Of a stretch of 64,000 nucleotides of DNA, positions 8,627 through 16,917 are shown one piece after another. Under the pieces are notes generated by a model, which searched no databases, was not told where the DNA came from, and was given only the letters and a program-made list of their open reading frames with translations. A program made the position numbers and the translations under genes. Each line of letters opens with the position of its first letter. The stretch's first letter is position 1. The stretch lies in contig NZ_BMQA01000012.1 of the NCBI RefSeq assembly GCF_014647875.1, positions 124,001 to 188,000 on the forward strand. Reading direction: 5' to 3'. The DNA is from Streptomyces brasiliensis (lineage in GTDB: Bacteria; Actinomycetota; Actinomycetes; Streptomycetales; Streptomycetaceae).

Positions 8627-9988
8627 ATGCCCACGCCGCCGCCCCTGGCCTCAGGACCCGAAGGACCCGACGCCCTGCGGCCGTTGCTCGTCACTGTGCT
8701 GGACGCGCTACGCGACGGACGCCTGGCGCGCGGTGGACCGCTGCCCGCGGGCGGCCCCGAGGCCGTCGCCGAGCGGATCGCGCACGCCGTGGGGGACCTC
8801 CTGCCCGACGAGGGCGACCCTGACGCGCTGCGCACCCTCGTGCACGCCCTCGCCGAAGGCGCCGCCGACCCCGCCGACCCGCTGTGCGCGGCCCATCTGC
8901 ACGGCCCGCCGCTCGCCGTGGCCGCGGCCGCCGACCTCGCGGCGAGCGTGCTCAACCCCTCCCTGGACTCCTGGGACCAGGCCCCGGCCGCATCCGCCCT
9001 CGAAGCCGTCGTCACCCGTGAACTCGCCCACGAGATCGGCCTGGCCGACTCCCTCGTCACCACCGGCGGCACCGAGTCCAACCAGCTCGCGCTGCTGCTC
9101 GCCCGCGAGGCCCACGGCGGCAGCGTCCGACTCGTCTGCGGTGCCAACGCCCACCACTCCCTGCCCCGCGCCGCCTGGCTGCTCGGCCTGCCCGAGCCGG
9201 TGGTCGTGCCCGCGCCGGGCGGCACCCTCGACCCCGCCGCCCTCGACGAGGCCCTGACCCGCTTCTCCGGCCCCCTGCTGGTCGCCGCCACCGCGGGTAC
9301 CACCGACGCCGGGCTCATCGACCCACTGCCCGAGATCGCCGGCCTGTGCGCCGCGCACGGGGCCCGGCTGCACGTGGACGCCGCGTACGGCGGCGGACTG
9401 GTCTTCAGCGACCGGCACCGCGAGAAGCTCTCCGGACTCGAAGCCGCCCACACCGTCACCCTCGACCTGCACAAGCTCGGCTGGCAGCCGGTCGCCGCGG
9501 GCCTGCTCGCCGTAGCCCGCCCCCGCGACCTCGCCGTACTGCGGCAGCACGCCGACTACCTCAACGCCGACGACGACACCGAGGCCGGGCTGCCCGACCT
9601 GCTCGGCCGGTCCCTCCGCACCACCCGTCGCCCCGACGTCCTCAAGATCGCCGTCACCCTCAGGACCCTCGGCCGCACCGGCCTGGGCGCCCTGGTCGAC
9701 CAGGTGTGCGCGCGGGCCCGGGAGTTCGCCGCCCTCGTCCAGCACCACCCGGGCTTCGAGCTGTACGACCGGCCCGTCATCAGCACCGTCCTGTTCCGGC
9801 CCGTCAAGGCCACCGACGACGCCGTGGCCGCCCTCCGGCGCACCCTGCTGCACGACGGCCGCGCCGTCCTCGGCCGGGCCCGCATGGACGGCCGCCTCTG
9901 GCTCAAGGCCACCCTCCTCAACCCCCACACCCGGCCGGACGAGCTGGCCCACCTCTTGAAACTCGTGGAAGGAACCACCAACGGATGA
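8627..9988 (+). CDS. PLP-dependent decarboxylase, DesA-like (diamine-forming)
   Basis: This 453-residue protein belongs to the group II pyridoxal-5'-phosphate decarboxylases, the family of glutamate, 2,4-diaminobutyrate and DesA lysine decarboxylases. SLDSWDQAPAASALE, TTGGTESNQLALLLARE and the cofactor aspartate in LHVDAAYGG are visible, and TLDLHKLGWQP carries the Schiff-base lysine. Its stop overlaps the start of the N-monooxygenase gene (ATGA), so the two are translationally coupled. That coupling points to supply of a diamine (cadaverine or putrescine, inferred) for N-hydroxylation in hydroxamate siderophore assembly. It is divergent from canonical DesA as I remember it. The start follows CGGAGGA at good spacing. 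Confidence 0.85.
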   Translation: MPTPPPLASGPEGPDALRPLLVTVLDALRDGRLARGGPLPAGGPEAVAERIAHAVGDLLPDEGDPDALRTLVHALAEGAADPADPLCAAHLHGPPLAVAAAADLAASVLNPSLDSWDQAPAASALEAVVTRELAHEIGLADSLVTTGGTESNQLALLLAREAHGGSVRLVCGANAHHSLPRAAWLLGLPEPVVVPAPGGTLDPAALDEALTRFSGPLLVAATAGTTDAGLIDPLPEIAGLCAAHGARLHVDAAYGGGLVFSDRHREKLSGLEAAHTVTLDLHKLGWQPVAAGLLAVARPRDLAVLRQHADYLNADDDTEAGLPDLLGRSLRTTRRPDVLKIAVTLRTLGRTGLGALVDQVCARAREFAALVQHHPGFELYDRPVISTVLFRPVKATDDAVAALRRTLLHDGRAVLGRARMDGRLWLKATLLNPHTRPDELAHLLKLVEGTTNG

Positions 9989-11448
9989 GCCGCCCACCAC
10001 ACCACGAGACCGAAGCACCCCGCGACCTGGTGGGCGTCGGCATCGGCCCCTTCAACCTCTCCCTCGCCGCCCTCGCGCACCCCCTCGCCGAACTCGACGC
10101 CGTCTTCTACGAGCAGCGCCCCGGCTTCGACTGGCACCCCGGACTGCTCATCGAGGGCGCGACCGTCCAGGTCCCCTTCCTCGCCGACCTGGTGACCCTC
10201 GCCGACCCCGCCAGCCGGTGGTCGTTCCTCAACTACCTCAAGACCCGCGACCGGCTCTTCCCCTTCTACTTCGCCGAGCGCTTCCACATCCAGCGCGCCG
10301 AGTACGACGCATACTGCCGCTGGGTCGCCGGGAACCTGCCCGGACTGCACTTCGCCCACCAGGCGGACTCCGTCCGCTGGAACTCCGAACGGGACGTGTT
10401 CGAGGTCGACTTCACCCAGCTCGACGGCGACGGCGAGGCCGAGGCCCTGGGCCGTACATACACCAGGAACGTCGTCCTGGGCGTCGGCACCGCCCCCCAT
10501 GTGCCGGACGCCCTCAGACCGCTCGTCGACGCCCCCGGCGTGCCCGTCGTCCACGCCGCCGACTATCTGGAGCACCGCGAGACCTTCCTCGCCGCCGGAC
10601 ACGTCACCGTCGTCGGCGCGGGACAGTCCGGCGCCGAGGTCTTCCTGGACCTGCTGCGCCACCGCCCGCCCGGCCGCGAGCGCCTGCACTGGATCGGACG
10701 CTCCGAGTCCTTCGCGCCCATGGAGTACTCCAAGCTCGGCCTGGAGCACTTCACGCCGGACTACACCCGCTACTTCCACGCCCTAGCCGAACCGGTCCGC
10801 GACCGGCTCGTCGCCTCCCAGTGGCAGCTCTACAAGGGCATCGACGCCGAGACCATGGCCGCGATCCACGACGAGCTGTACCGGCGCAGCCTGCACGGCG
10901 GCTGGCCCGACGCCGTCCTCACCCCGGGCGTGCACGTCCGCACCGCGGGACGCATGGCCACCAGCAAGATCGAACTCCACCTGGAACACGTCCAGCAGAA
11001 CACCCGCTCCCGGCTCACCACCGACGCGGTCGTCCTCGCCACCGGCTATCGCGAACGCCCTCTCGGCCGCATCCTCGCCGGACTCGACCCCTATCTGCGC
11101 CGCGACGCCGCCGGACGCCCGCGCATCGACGAGGAGTTCCGGCTCGTCCTCGACCCGTCCGTCACGGGCGCGGTGTACGTGCAGAACGCCGAACTGCACA
11201 CCCACGGCGTCGGCGCCCCCGACCTCGGCCTCGCCGCCTGGCGCAGCGCCACCATCCTCAACTCCCTGACCGGCAAGGAGACCTACCCCCTGCCCGCCCG
11301 CACGGCCTTCACCGCCTTCGGCCTGGAACCGCGCCCCCAGCTCCCCCGGGCACGGCGGACGGCGACGCTCACACCGCTCGGCGACGGCAGACGACCGGCC
11401 GACGGCGGACGAGAAACCGCCGTCGGCCCGGCCCTCCTGGAGCCCTAG
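9985..11448 (+). CDS. Lysine/ornithine-type N-monooxygenase, DesB-like
   Basis: The 487-residue product is a class B flavin monooxygenase of the siderophore N-hydroxylase family, which uses FAD and NADPH to convert a primary amine to a hydroxylamine. The FAD motif is GVGIGPFNLSLAAL, substrate-binding residues lie in VPFLADLVTLADP, the NADPH motif is VTVVGAGQSGAEVFLDLL, and the family ATGY motif appears in VVLATGYRERPLGR. The gene overlaps the decarboxylase by four bases. The acyltransferase (DesC) and the NIS synthetase (DesD) that complete desferrioxamine synthesis are absent on either side. The last 40 residues are Arg/Gly-rich and non-conserved. Its stop overlaps the convergent 5'-nucleotidase stop in a shared CTAG. 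Confidence 0.88.
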   Translation: MSRPPHHETEAPRDLVGVGIGPFNLSLAALAHPLAELDAVFYEQRPGFDWHPGLLIEGATVQVPFLADLVTLADPASRWSFLNYLKTRDRLFPFYFAERFHIQRAEYDAYCRWVAGNLPGLHFAHQADSVRWNSERDVFEVDFTQLDGDGEAEALGRTYTRNVVLGVGTAPHVPDALRPLVDAPGVPVVHAADYLEHRETFLAAGHVTVVGAGQSGAEVFLDLLRHRPPGRERLHWIGRSESFAPMEYSKLGLEHFTPDYTRYFHALAEPVRDRLVASQWQLYKGIDAETMAAIHDELYRRSLHGGWPDAVLTPGVHVRTAGRMATSKIELHLEHVQQNTRSRLTTDAVVLATGYRERPLGRILAGLDPYLRRDAAGRPRIDEEFRLVLDPSVTGAVYVQNAELHTHGVGAPDLGLAAWRSATILNSLTGKETYPLPARTAFTAFGLEPRPQLPRARRTATLTPLGDGRRPADGGRETAVGPALLEP

Positions 11449-13253
11449 AACACCGGCGTGCCGTTGCGCGTGAGCTTCCAGTCCAGCGACGCGAAGTCCT
11501 TCGGGTCCAGGACGCCCTTCGCGGTCACCCACTCCGCGATCCGCGTCCGGATCTCCGTCGACTCCGACCACAGCTCCTGCGCCGTGGCGACGTGCGGGAA
11601 CGCGCCGCCGCCGTTGGCCCGGTAGTTGTTCACGGCGAACACGAACTGCTGGGCGTCGTCCAGGGCGGCACCGTTGTACGTGAGGTTCTTGATCCGCGAA
11701 CCCGCCGGCTGCGCGACGTCGATGTCGTACTGGACGCCCGACACGTAGTCGTAGTTGTAGTCCGGACGGCCGTTCGCGTTGGTCAGCTTCTCCACGTCGA
11801 CCACCGCGTCGGGGGCCGTCTGGACGTAGTACTCCGCCGAGTACTCGAGGTACGCCCGGACCTGGGCGCCCGTCAGCAGCTTCGCGACCAGCGTGTTGTC
11901 GTACACGTACAGGCTCGACAGGTCCCGGATGGTCACGTTGCCGGCCGGGATCTCCGAGGTGCGCGAGAACGGCGAGGCCTGCGAGACGACCGGCAGCGCG
12001 GCGTACTCGGTGCCCGCCAGGGCGGCCTTGACCACGTCCTCCTGGACCTTGTTGATCAGGTCGATGATCGGGGCGTCCTGGTAACGGGCGTCGACCGTGG
12101 TCAGCGTCACCGTCGCGCTGCCGACGACCTGGTTGACGTACTCGGCGACCTTCTCGTGCTCGTCCGTCAGCAGCTTGGTGATCTTCGGGTCCGCCACGAC
12201 CGTGTTGGAGTTGCGCAGCGAGGCCGCGACCGACTCGACCTCCCAGCGGCCCTTGCTGAACACCAGCTCGATGTCGAACAGGGTGAGGCGCTCACCCCAC
12301 AGCAGCGGCTCCGACAGAACGACCGTCTTCCCGGTCTGCTCGTTGGTGACCTTCTGCTCCGGGATCTCCATGTGCGCGTGGCCGACGAGGATCGCGTCGA
12401 TGTCCGGTACCTGCCGCGCGACGTTGGCGGCCGCGTTCTCCACGTACGGCAGCTGGTCGCCGTACGACGACGTGCCCGAGGCGCCGGAGTGCGCCGACAC
12501 GATCACGACGTCCGCACCCAGCGACTTCAGCTTCGGCACCCACTTCGCGGCCTGCTCCTCGAGGCCGGGGAACGCCAGCTTGCCCTGGACGTAGGCCTTG
12601 TCCCAGATCGCGATGCCCGGGTTGGTCAGTCCGAGGACGGCGACCTTCACCGGCCGGGCGCCGTGCACCCGGAACTCCTTGATGAAGTACGGCGGGAAGG
12701 CGGGCCGCAGCGACTTCGCGTCCACCGCGTTGGCGCCGAGCAGCGGGAAGTCCAGCTGGTCCTCGAACTTGCGCAGTGTCTCGATGCCGTAGTTGAACTC
12801 GTGGTTGCCGAGCGCCGCCGCGTCGTATCCGATCGCGTTCATCGCCTGCGCCATCGGGTGCACCGGGCCGCCCTTGGCGGTGATCGGGTCGACCTTCGCG
12901 TAGTAGTACGTCAGCGGGGTGCCCTGGATCGTGTCGCCCGCGTCGATGAGCAGCGTGTTGCAGCGGCCCTTCTCCTCGCGGATCTCGTTCACCAGCGTCG
13001 AGATACGGGCCAGGCCGACGGCGTTGCCGGCCTTGTCGGAGTAGTCCGTGTCCTTGAAGTAGTCCCAGTTGAAGACGTTGCCGTGCAGGTCGGTGGTGCC
13101 CAGCACGGTGAGGGAGTACCGCTTCGGCCGCTTCGCGGAGGCGGCCGTGTCCGTCGCGGCATGCGCCGCCGGAGCCGCCGCCTGGCCGGCCAGCGCGACC
13201 CCCGCCCCGGTGACGGCGGACTTCTCCAGGAACTTCCGGCGGTTCAACGGCAT
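11445..13253 (-). CDS. Tat-exported 5'-nucleotidase / cyclic nucleotide phosphodiesterase
   Basis: The 602-residue protein starts with a twin-arginine signal (RRKFLEKS, hydrophobic stretch, AHA cleavage region near residue 32). The metallophosphatase domain follows: TDLHGNVFNWD, DAGDTIQGTP, the GNHEFNYG motif, and VGHAHMEIPE, which supply the two-metal site. The C-terminal 5'-nucleotidase domain has FAVNNYRANGGGAFP, the substrate-binding loop. It is expected to act outside the membrane, releasing phosphate and nucleosides from nucleotides. The ATG at 13253 has GAGGAG upstream. The gene diverges from the SIMPL gene, and a 12-bp tandem repeat lies just upstream. PhoP control would be plausible, but I see no convincing PHO box. 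Confidence 0.93.
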   Translation of the reverse strand: MPLNRRKFLEKSAVTGAGVALAGQAAAPAAHAATDTAASAKRPKRYSLTVLGTTDLHGNVFNWDYFKDTDYSDKAGNAVGLARISTLVNEIREEKGRCNTLLIDAGDTIQGTPLTYYYAKVDPITAKGGPVHPMAQAMNAIGYDAAALGNHEFNYGIETLRKFEDQLDFPLLGANAVDAKSLRPAFPPYFIKEFRVHGARPVKVAVLGLTNPGIAIWDKAYVQGKLAFPGLEEQAAKWVPKLKSLGADVVIVSAHSGASGTSSYGDQLPYVENAAANVARQVPDIDAILVGHAHMEIPEQKVTNEQTGKTVVLSEPLLWGERLTLFDIELVFSKGRWEVESVAASLRNSNTVVADPKITKLLTDEHEKVAEYVNQVVGSATVTLTTVDARYQDAPIIDLINKVQEDVVKAALAGTEYAALPVVSQASPFSRTSEIPAGNVTIRDLSSLYVYDNTLVAKLLTGAQVRAYLEYSAEYYVQTAPDAVVDVEKLTNANGRPDYNYDYVSGVQYDIDVAQPAGSRIKNLTYNGAALDDAQQFVFAVNNYRANGGGAFPHVATAQELWSESTEIRTRIAEWVTAKGVLDPKDFASLDWKLTRNGTPVF

Positions 13254-13282
13254 GTCTCGGTCTCCTCGGCCAACGGTCAACG

Positions 13283-13306
13283 ACGCGCGTAGATACGCGC
13301 GTAGAT
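13283..13306. repeat. 12-bp perfect tandem repeat
   Basis: ACGCGCGTAGAT occurs twice in direct succession, 30 bases upstream of the 5'-nucleotidase start and about 110 upstream of the SIMPL gene. It may be an operator or a slipped duplication; nothing else supports a function. Confidence 0.5.
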
Positions 13307-13414
13307 TCTGACCTGGGCATGACTGACGGCAACAGGTCCAGGAGGTTGCGATCTGGTGACCTGACGGGTCAACTCGACAGGTTCAACCGGGAAAGACGTG
13401 GCAGAGTGGGACGT

Positions 13415-14107
13415 ATGGCCACCCCGTCGCCCTCCCCCACGCCCGAGGTGCCCCGCGTCGCTGTCCGCGGCGAGGCCCACCTCGAAGTCGAGCCCGAGAC
13501 CGCCGGCCTCGGTATCACCGTCAATGCCCGTGGGCGCGACCGGCGTTCCGCGCTCGACGACCTCACCCGGCGCAACGCCGAGGTCGTCGAACTCGTCAAG
13601 TCCTACGGCGAGGCCGTGGAACGCCTGGAGACCGGCTTCTTCTCCATCACGCCCGAACTGTCCCCGCACGGCCGCGGCGAACGCGTCCGCAGCTACCACG
13701 GCCGGGTGCACATCGTCGCCGAACTGTCCGACTTCACGGCCCTCGGTGAACTCGTCACACGCGCGAGCGAGTTGGAGCTCACGCGGGTCGACGGCCCCTG
13801 GTGGGGCCTGCGCCCCGACTCGCCGGTGTACCGGGAGGCGCGCCGGCAGGCGGTGCACGAGGCGATCAAGCGCGCCCGCGACTACGCCGAGGCCCTCGAC
13901 ACGACCCTCACCTCACTGGTGGAAATCGCGGACATCGGGGCCGACGGCGCCGAGGCGTTCTCCCGGACGGCGGGCCGCGCCCGCTCGATGGCCTTCGCCG
14001 CGGCCACCGACGACGAAACCCCGCCGCCGCTGGATCTCGAACCCCAGCGCCGGCACGTCAGCGCCCAGGTCAACGCGCGCTTTACGATCGCGCCGCCGCG
14101 ACTGTGA
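13415..14107 (+). CDS. SIMPL domain (DUF541) protein
   Basis: The product is a 230-residue cytoplasmic protein of the SIMPL/DUF541 family. VAVRGEAHLEVEPETAGLGITV is the characteristic first strand pair, ALDDLTRRNAEVVELVKSYG follows, and a REARRQAVHEAIKRARDYAEALD helix with LTSLVEIADIG completes the pattern. Family function is unclear: some members are periplasmic oxidative-stress proteins, but this one has no signal peptide, as usual in Streptomyces. The ATG at 13415 is preferred over upstream starts because the conserved strand begins 15 residues later and the intervening upstream sequence is not protein-like. The ribosome binding site (GTGGGAC) is weak. Confidence 0.85.
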   Translation: MATPSPSPTPEVPRVAVRGEAHLEVEPETAGLGITVNARGRDRRSALDDLTRRNAEVVELVKSYGEAVERLETGFFSITPELSPHGRGERVRSYHGRVHIVAELSDFTALGELVTRASELELTRVDGPWWGLRPDSPVYREARRQAVHEAIKRARDYAEALDTTLTSLVEIADIGADGAEAFSRTAGRARSMAFAAATDDETPPPLDLEPQRRHVSAQVNARFTIAPPRL

Positions 14108-14294
14108 CCCGGAGAGGGAATTCACGGACCCGTCCGGACGGCCGTTGTCATGAATTTCTCCGCTGCCGTCCGTGATGCTCATAGGAGCGGGCCACCGCAC
14201 AATTCAACACTTGTCAATGGCCCTTCATGTAAAGGTTGTTGAGTAGTCACGTCCGGCCAATTCTCTACCGGTCGGTAAGGCCTAGGCTCGATTC

Positions 14295-15731
14295 ATGCGC
14301 CGAGCAAAGATCGTTTGTACATTGGGGCCCGCCACCGACTCGTACGACCAGATCAAGGCACTGGTCGAGGCCGGAATGGACGTGGCTCGTTTCAACCTCA
14401 GCCACGGCGGTTACGCCGATCACGAGGAGCGCTACCAGCACGTACAGAAGGCCGCCGACGAGACCGGCCGCAGCATCGGACTCCTCGCCGACCTTCAAGG
14501 CCCGAAGATCCGGCTCGGCCGTTTCACCGAAGGGCCCGTACTCCTTGAACGCGGCGACACCTTCACCATCACGGTGGAGGACGGTGCCGAGGGCGACCGC
14601 CACCAGTGCGGAACCACCTACTCCGGCCTCGCCGCCGACGTGACGCCCGGCGAGCGTGTCCTCGTCGACGACGGCAAGGTCTGCCTCGAGGTCACCTCCG
14701 TCGACGGCCCCCGGGTACACACCACGGTGGTCGAGGGCGGCGTGATCTCCGACCACAAGGGCCTCAACCTGCCCGGCGTCGCGGTCTCCGTGCCGGCCCT
14801 CTCCAAGAAGGACGAGGACGACCTGCGCTGGGCCCTGCGCACCGGCTTCGACGTCATCGCGCTCTCCTTCGTCCGCAGCGGCAAGGACATCCAGGACGTC
14901 CACCGCATCATGGACGAGGAGGGCCGCCGCCTCCCCGTGATCGCCAAGGTCGAGAAGCCGCAGGCCGTCGAGAACATCGACGAGATCGTGGCGGCCTTCG
15001 ACGGCATCATGGTCGCGCGCGGCGACCTCGGCGTCGAAATGCCCCTCGAGCAGGTCCCGATCGTGCAGAAGCGGGCCATCAAGCTCGCCCGCCGCAACGC
15101 CAAACCGGTCATCGTCGCGACCCAGATGCTGGACTCGATGATCGAGAACTCGCGCCCGACCAGGGCCGAGGCGAGCGACGTGGCCAACGCGGTCATCGAC
15201 GGGACGGACGCGGTGATGCTGTCCGGCGAGACCAGCGTCGGCAAGTACGCCGTCGAGACGGTGCGCACGATGGCCAAGATCGTCGAGGCGGCCGAGGAGG
15301 ACATCCTGGCCAAGGGCCTCCCGCCGCTCACCGAGTCGAACAAGCCCCGCACCCAGGGCGGCGCGGTGGCCCGCGCGGCAGCGGAGATGGGCGACTTCCT
15401 GGGCGCGAAGTTCCTGGTCGCGTTCACGCAGTCGGGAGACACCGCCCGCCGGCTCTCCCGCTACCGCTCCCCGATCCCGCTGCTGGCGTTCACCCCGGAA
15501 CAGGCGACGCGCTCCCAGCTCAGCCTCACCTGGGGCGCCGAGACGTTCCTCGGCCCGCACGTCGAGTCCACGGACGCGATGGTCGACCAGGTCGACGAGC
15601 TGCTTCTGAAGTACGGCCGCTGCGAGCGGGGTGATGTCGTGGTGATCACGGCGGGCTCCCCGCCCGGGGTCACCGGCGCCACGAACATGGTCCGCGTCCA
15701 CCACATCGGCGAGGACGACAGTCCCAAGTAG
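14295..15731 (+). CDS. pyk: Pyruvate kinase
   Basis: The 478-residue enzyme catalyses the last step of glycolysis, phosphoenolpyruvate plus ADP to pyruvate plus ATP. Visible elements are the N-terminal RRAKIVCTLGPAT, RFNLSHG, LADLQGPKIRLG, the barrel motif VIAKVEKPQAVENIDEI with the catalytic lysine, the metal-binding MVARGDLGVEMP, and ATQMLDSMI. The C-terminal allosteric domain is complete. There is no Shine-Dalgarno sequence. A TAGGCT hexamer lies only 6 bases before the ATG, so the mRNA may be leaderless; this is inference, and the -35 is not clear. A good terminator follows the stop. Confidence 0.96.
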   Translation: MRRAKIVCTLGPATDSYDQIKALVEAGMDVARFNLSHGGYADHEERYQHVQKAADETGRSIGLLADLQGPKIRLGRFTEGPVLLERGDTFTITVEDGAEGDRHQCGTTYSGLAADVTPGERVLVDDGKVCLEVTSVDGPRVHTTVVEGGVISDHKGLNLPGVAVSVPALSKKDEDDLRWALRTGFDVIALSFVRSGKDIQDVHRIMDEEGRRLPVIAKVEKPQAVENIDEIVAAFDGIMVARGDLGVEMPLEQVPIVQKRAIKLARRNAKPVIVATQMLDSMIENSRPTRAEASDVANAVIDGTDAVMLSGETSVGKYAVETVRTMAKIVEAAEEDILAKGLPPLTESNKPRTQGGAVARAAAEMGDFLGAKFLVAFTQSGDTARRLSRYRSPIPLLAFTPEQATRSQLSLTWGAETFLGPHVESTDAMVDQVDELLLKYGRCERGDVVVITAGSPPGVTGATNMVRVHHIGEDDSPK

Positions 15732-15741
15732 GACACGGTGA

Positions 15742-15769
15742 GGGCTCCTCGGTGGCGAGGGGCCCTTTT
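15742..15769 (+). terminator. Rho-independent terminator of pyk
   Basis: GGGCTCCTC and GAGGGGCCC arms with a small loop form a stable hairpin starting 10 bases after the stop codon, followed directly by TTTT. Confidence 0.75.
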
Positions 15770-15956
15770 CAGTGCTTCTGGTCCACGTGGGTGTCCGAGG
15801 GCTACGGAGGCTTTCTCGGCGACTGGGATGTTGAACGGGGTGCCGTGCGGGTGCAGTGCGTTCACTCGATCGGTCGTTCGGCATGCCCGGCGTTTTCTGA
15901 TGGTGCGTCAGGAAACTCCCGACCACTCTGTGCCGCGGATCGTCACTGTGTGCAGC

Positions 15957-15991
15957 AAAAAGCGGAGGATCACGCGAACGTGATCCTCCGC
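15957..15991 (-). terminator. Terminator of tRNA-Leu
   Basis: A perfect 13-bp stem (15962-15974 with 15979-15991) closes a four-base loop that reads TTCG on the transcribed strand. It is followed by five T residues, and begins 10 bases after the tRNA 3' end. This is a textbook intrinsic terminator. Confidence 0.9.
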
Positions 15992-16000
15992 CTCGGGGAG

Positions 16001-16084
16001 TGCCGGGTGCGGGACTCGAACCCGCACGTCCTCACGGACAGATGTGTTTGAGACATCAGCGTCTGCCTGTTCCGCCAACCCGGC
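16001..16084 (-). tRNA. tRNA-Leu (anticodon CAA)
   Basis: On the minus strand the 84-nt sequence has a 7-bp acceptor stem (GCCGGGT with ACCCGGC), a D-arm, and an anticodon stem GATGT/ACATC around the loop CTCAAAC, which gives anticodon CAA and decodes UUG. A class II long variable arm and a T-arm with TTCGAGT loop follow. The CCA end is not encoded. UUG is rare in this GC-rich genome, so this is a minor leucine acceptor. Confidence 0.95.
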
Positions 16085-16100
16085 AACAGCGCTGAGTCGG

Positions 16101-16129
16101 AGTGTACCTGGTCACCGCCACACAGTTCA
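16101..16129 (-). promoter_or_regulatory. Candidate promoter of tRNA-Leu
   Basis: On the minus strand TGAACT (16124-16129) and TACACT (16101-16106) are separated by 17 bases, which places the start of transcription about 8 bases before the tRNA 5' end. The -10 fits the vegetative consensus and the -35 only partly. Confidence 0.45.
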
Positions 16130-16185
16130 GCTAGGTAGTCTTCATAGACAGCAGCACCTCCCCGGCCCGTATCAAGGAGCCCCCC

Positions 16186-16845
16186 GTGACCGCCGAGTCG
16201 CCCCAGCCCGTAGACGTGCCCGACGACGACAAGTCGCACGTGCCTCCGCTGACGACCCGTGTCGTCATCGCGGAGGACGAGGCCCTGATCCGGCTCGACC
16301 TGAAAGAGATGCTGGAGGAGGAGGGCTACTCCGTCGTCGGTGAGGCCGGTGACGGCGAGCAGGCCGTCGAGCTCGCCCGCGAGCACCGGCCGGACCTCGT
16401 GATCCTCGACGTGAAGATGCCCAAGCTCGACGGCATCTCCGCGGCCGAGAAGATCGCCGAGGAGTCCATCGCCCCGGTCCTCATGCTCACCGCCTTCTCC
16501 CAGCGCGACCTCGTCGAGCGCGCTCGCGACGCCGGCGCCATGGCCTACCTCGTGAAGCCGTTCAGCAAGAGCGACGTCGTGCCCGCGATCGAGATGGCCG
16601 TCTCCCGCTTCACCGAGCTGAAGCAGTTGGAGCAGGAGGTCGCCGACCTCACCCAGCGCCTGGAGACCCGCAAGCTCGTCGACCGCGCCAAGTCCATCCT
16701 CCAGACCCAGTACGGCCTGACCGAGCCGGCCGCGTTCCGCTGGATCCAGAAGACGTCGATGGACCGCCGTATGTCGATGCAGCAGGTTGCCGAGGCGGTC
16801 ATCGCGGACAACGAGGAGAAGAAGGCCGCCAAGGACAAGGGCTGA
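16186..16845 (+). CDS. pdtaR: ANTAR-domain response regulator PdtaR
   Basis: The 219-residue protein joins a receiver domain to an RNA-binding ANTAR domain that acts as a transcription antiterminator. The receiver has VVIAEDEALIR, the phosphoacceptor Asp75 in LVILDVKMPKLDG, the threonine in MLTAFS and Lys124 in YLVKPF. The ANTAR part (about residues 145-210) contains RKLVDRAKSILQ, GLTEPAAFRWIQKTSMDRRMSMQQVAEAVI. The partner kinase PdtaS is not adjacent, as is usual in actinobacteria. The GTG at 16186 has AAGGAG at 8 bases. The gene converges on the liv operon, from which it is separated by a strong hairpin. Confidence 0.93.
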   Translation: MTAESPQPVDVPDDDKSHVPPLTTRVVIAEDEALIRLDLKEMLEEEGYSVVGEAGDGEQAVELAREHRPDLVILDVKMPKLDGISAAEKIAEESIAPVLMLTAFSQRDLVERARDAGAMAYLVKPFSKSDVVPAIEMAVSRFTELKQLEQEVADLTQRLETRKLVDRAKSILQTQYGLTEPAAFRWIQKTSMDRRMSMQQVAEAVIADNEEKKAAKDKG

Positions 16846-16861
16846 CCTTTCCCGGGTACGC

Positions 16862-16903
16862 CGAGGCCCGCGCCCCCGAACTGTTCGAGGGGCGCGGGCC
16901 TCG
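16862..16903. terminator. Bidirectional terminator between pdtaR and livF
   Basis: A perfect 15-bp stem (16862-16876 with 16889-16903) closes a 12-base loop, placed between two convergent stop codons. There is no T-run; the length and position support bidirectional termination. Confidence 0.75.
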
Positions 16904-16917
16904 CCGCGTCGTACGGG

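Noticed and set aside
13360..13395. PHO-box-like GGTCAAC / GGTTCAAC near the 5'-nucleotidase promoter
   Set aside because: The two half-sites are not spaced at the 11-bp period of PHO-box direct repeats and the match is poor.
15752..16051. Possible 99-residue protein between pyk and the tRNA
   Set aside because: It starts inside the pyk terminator and ends antisense to tRNA-Leu, with poor codon bias.
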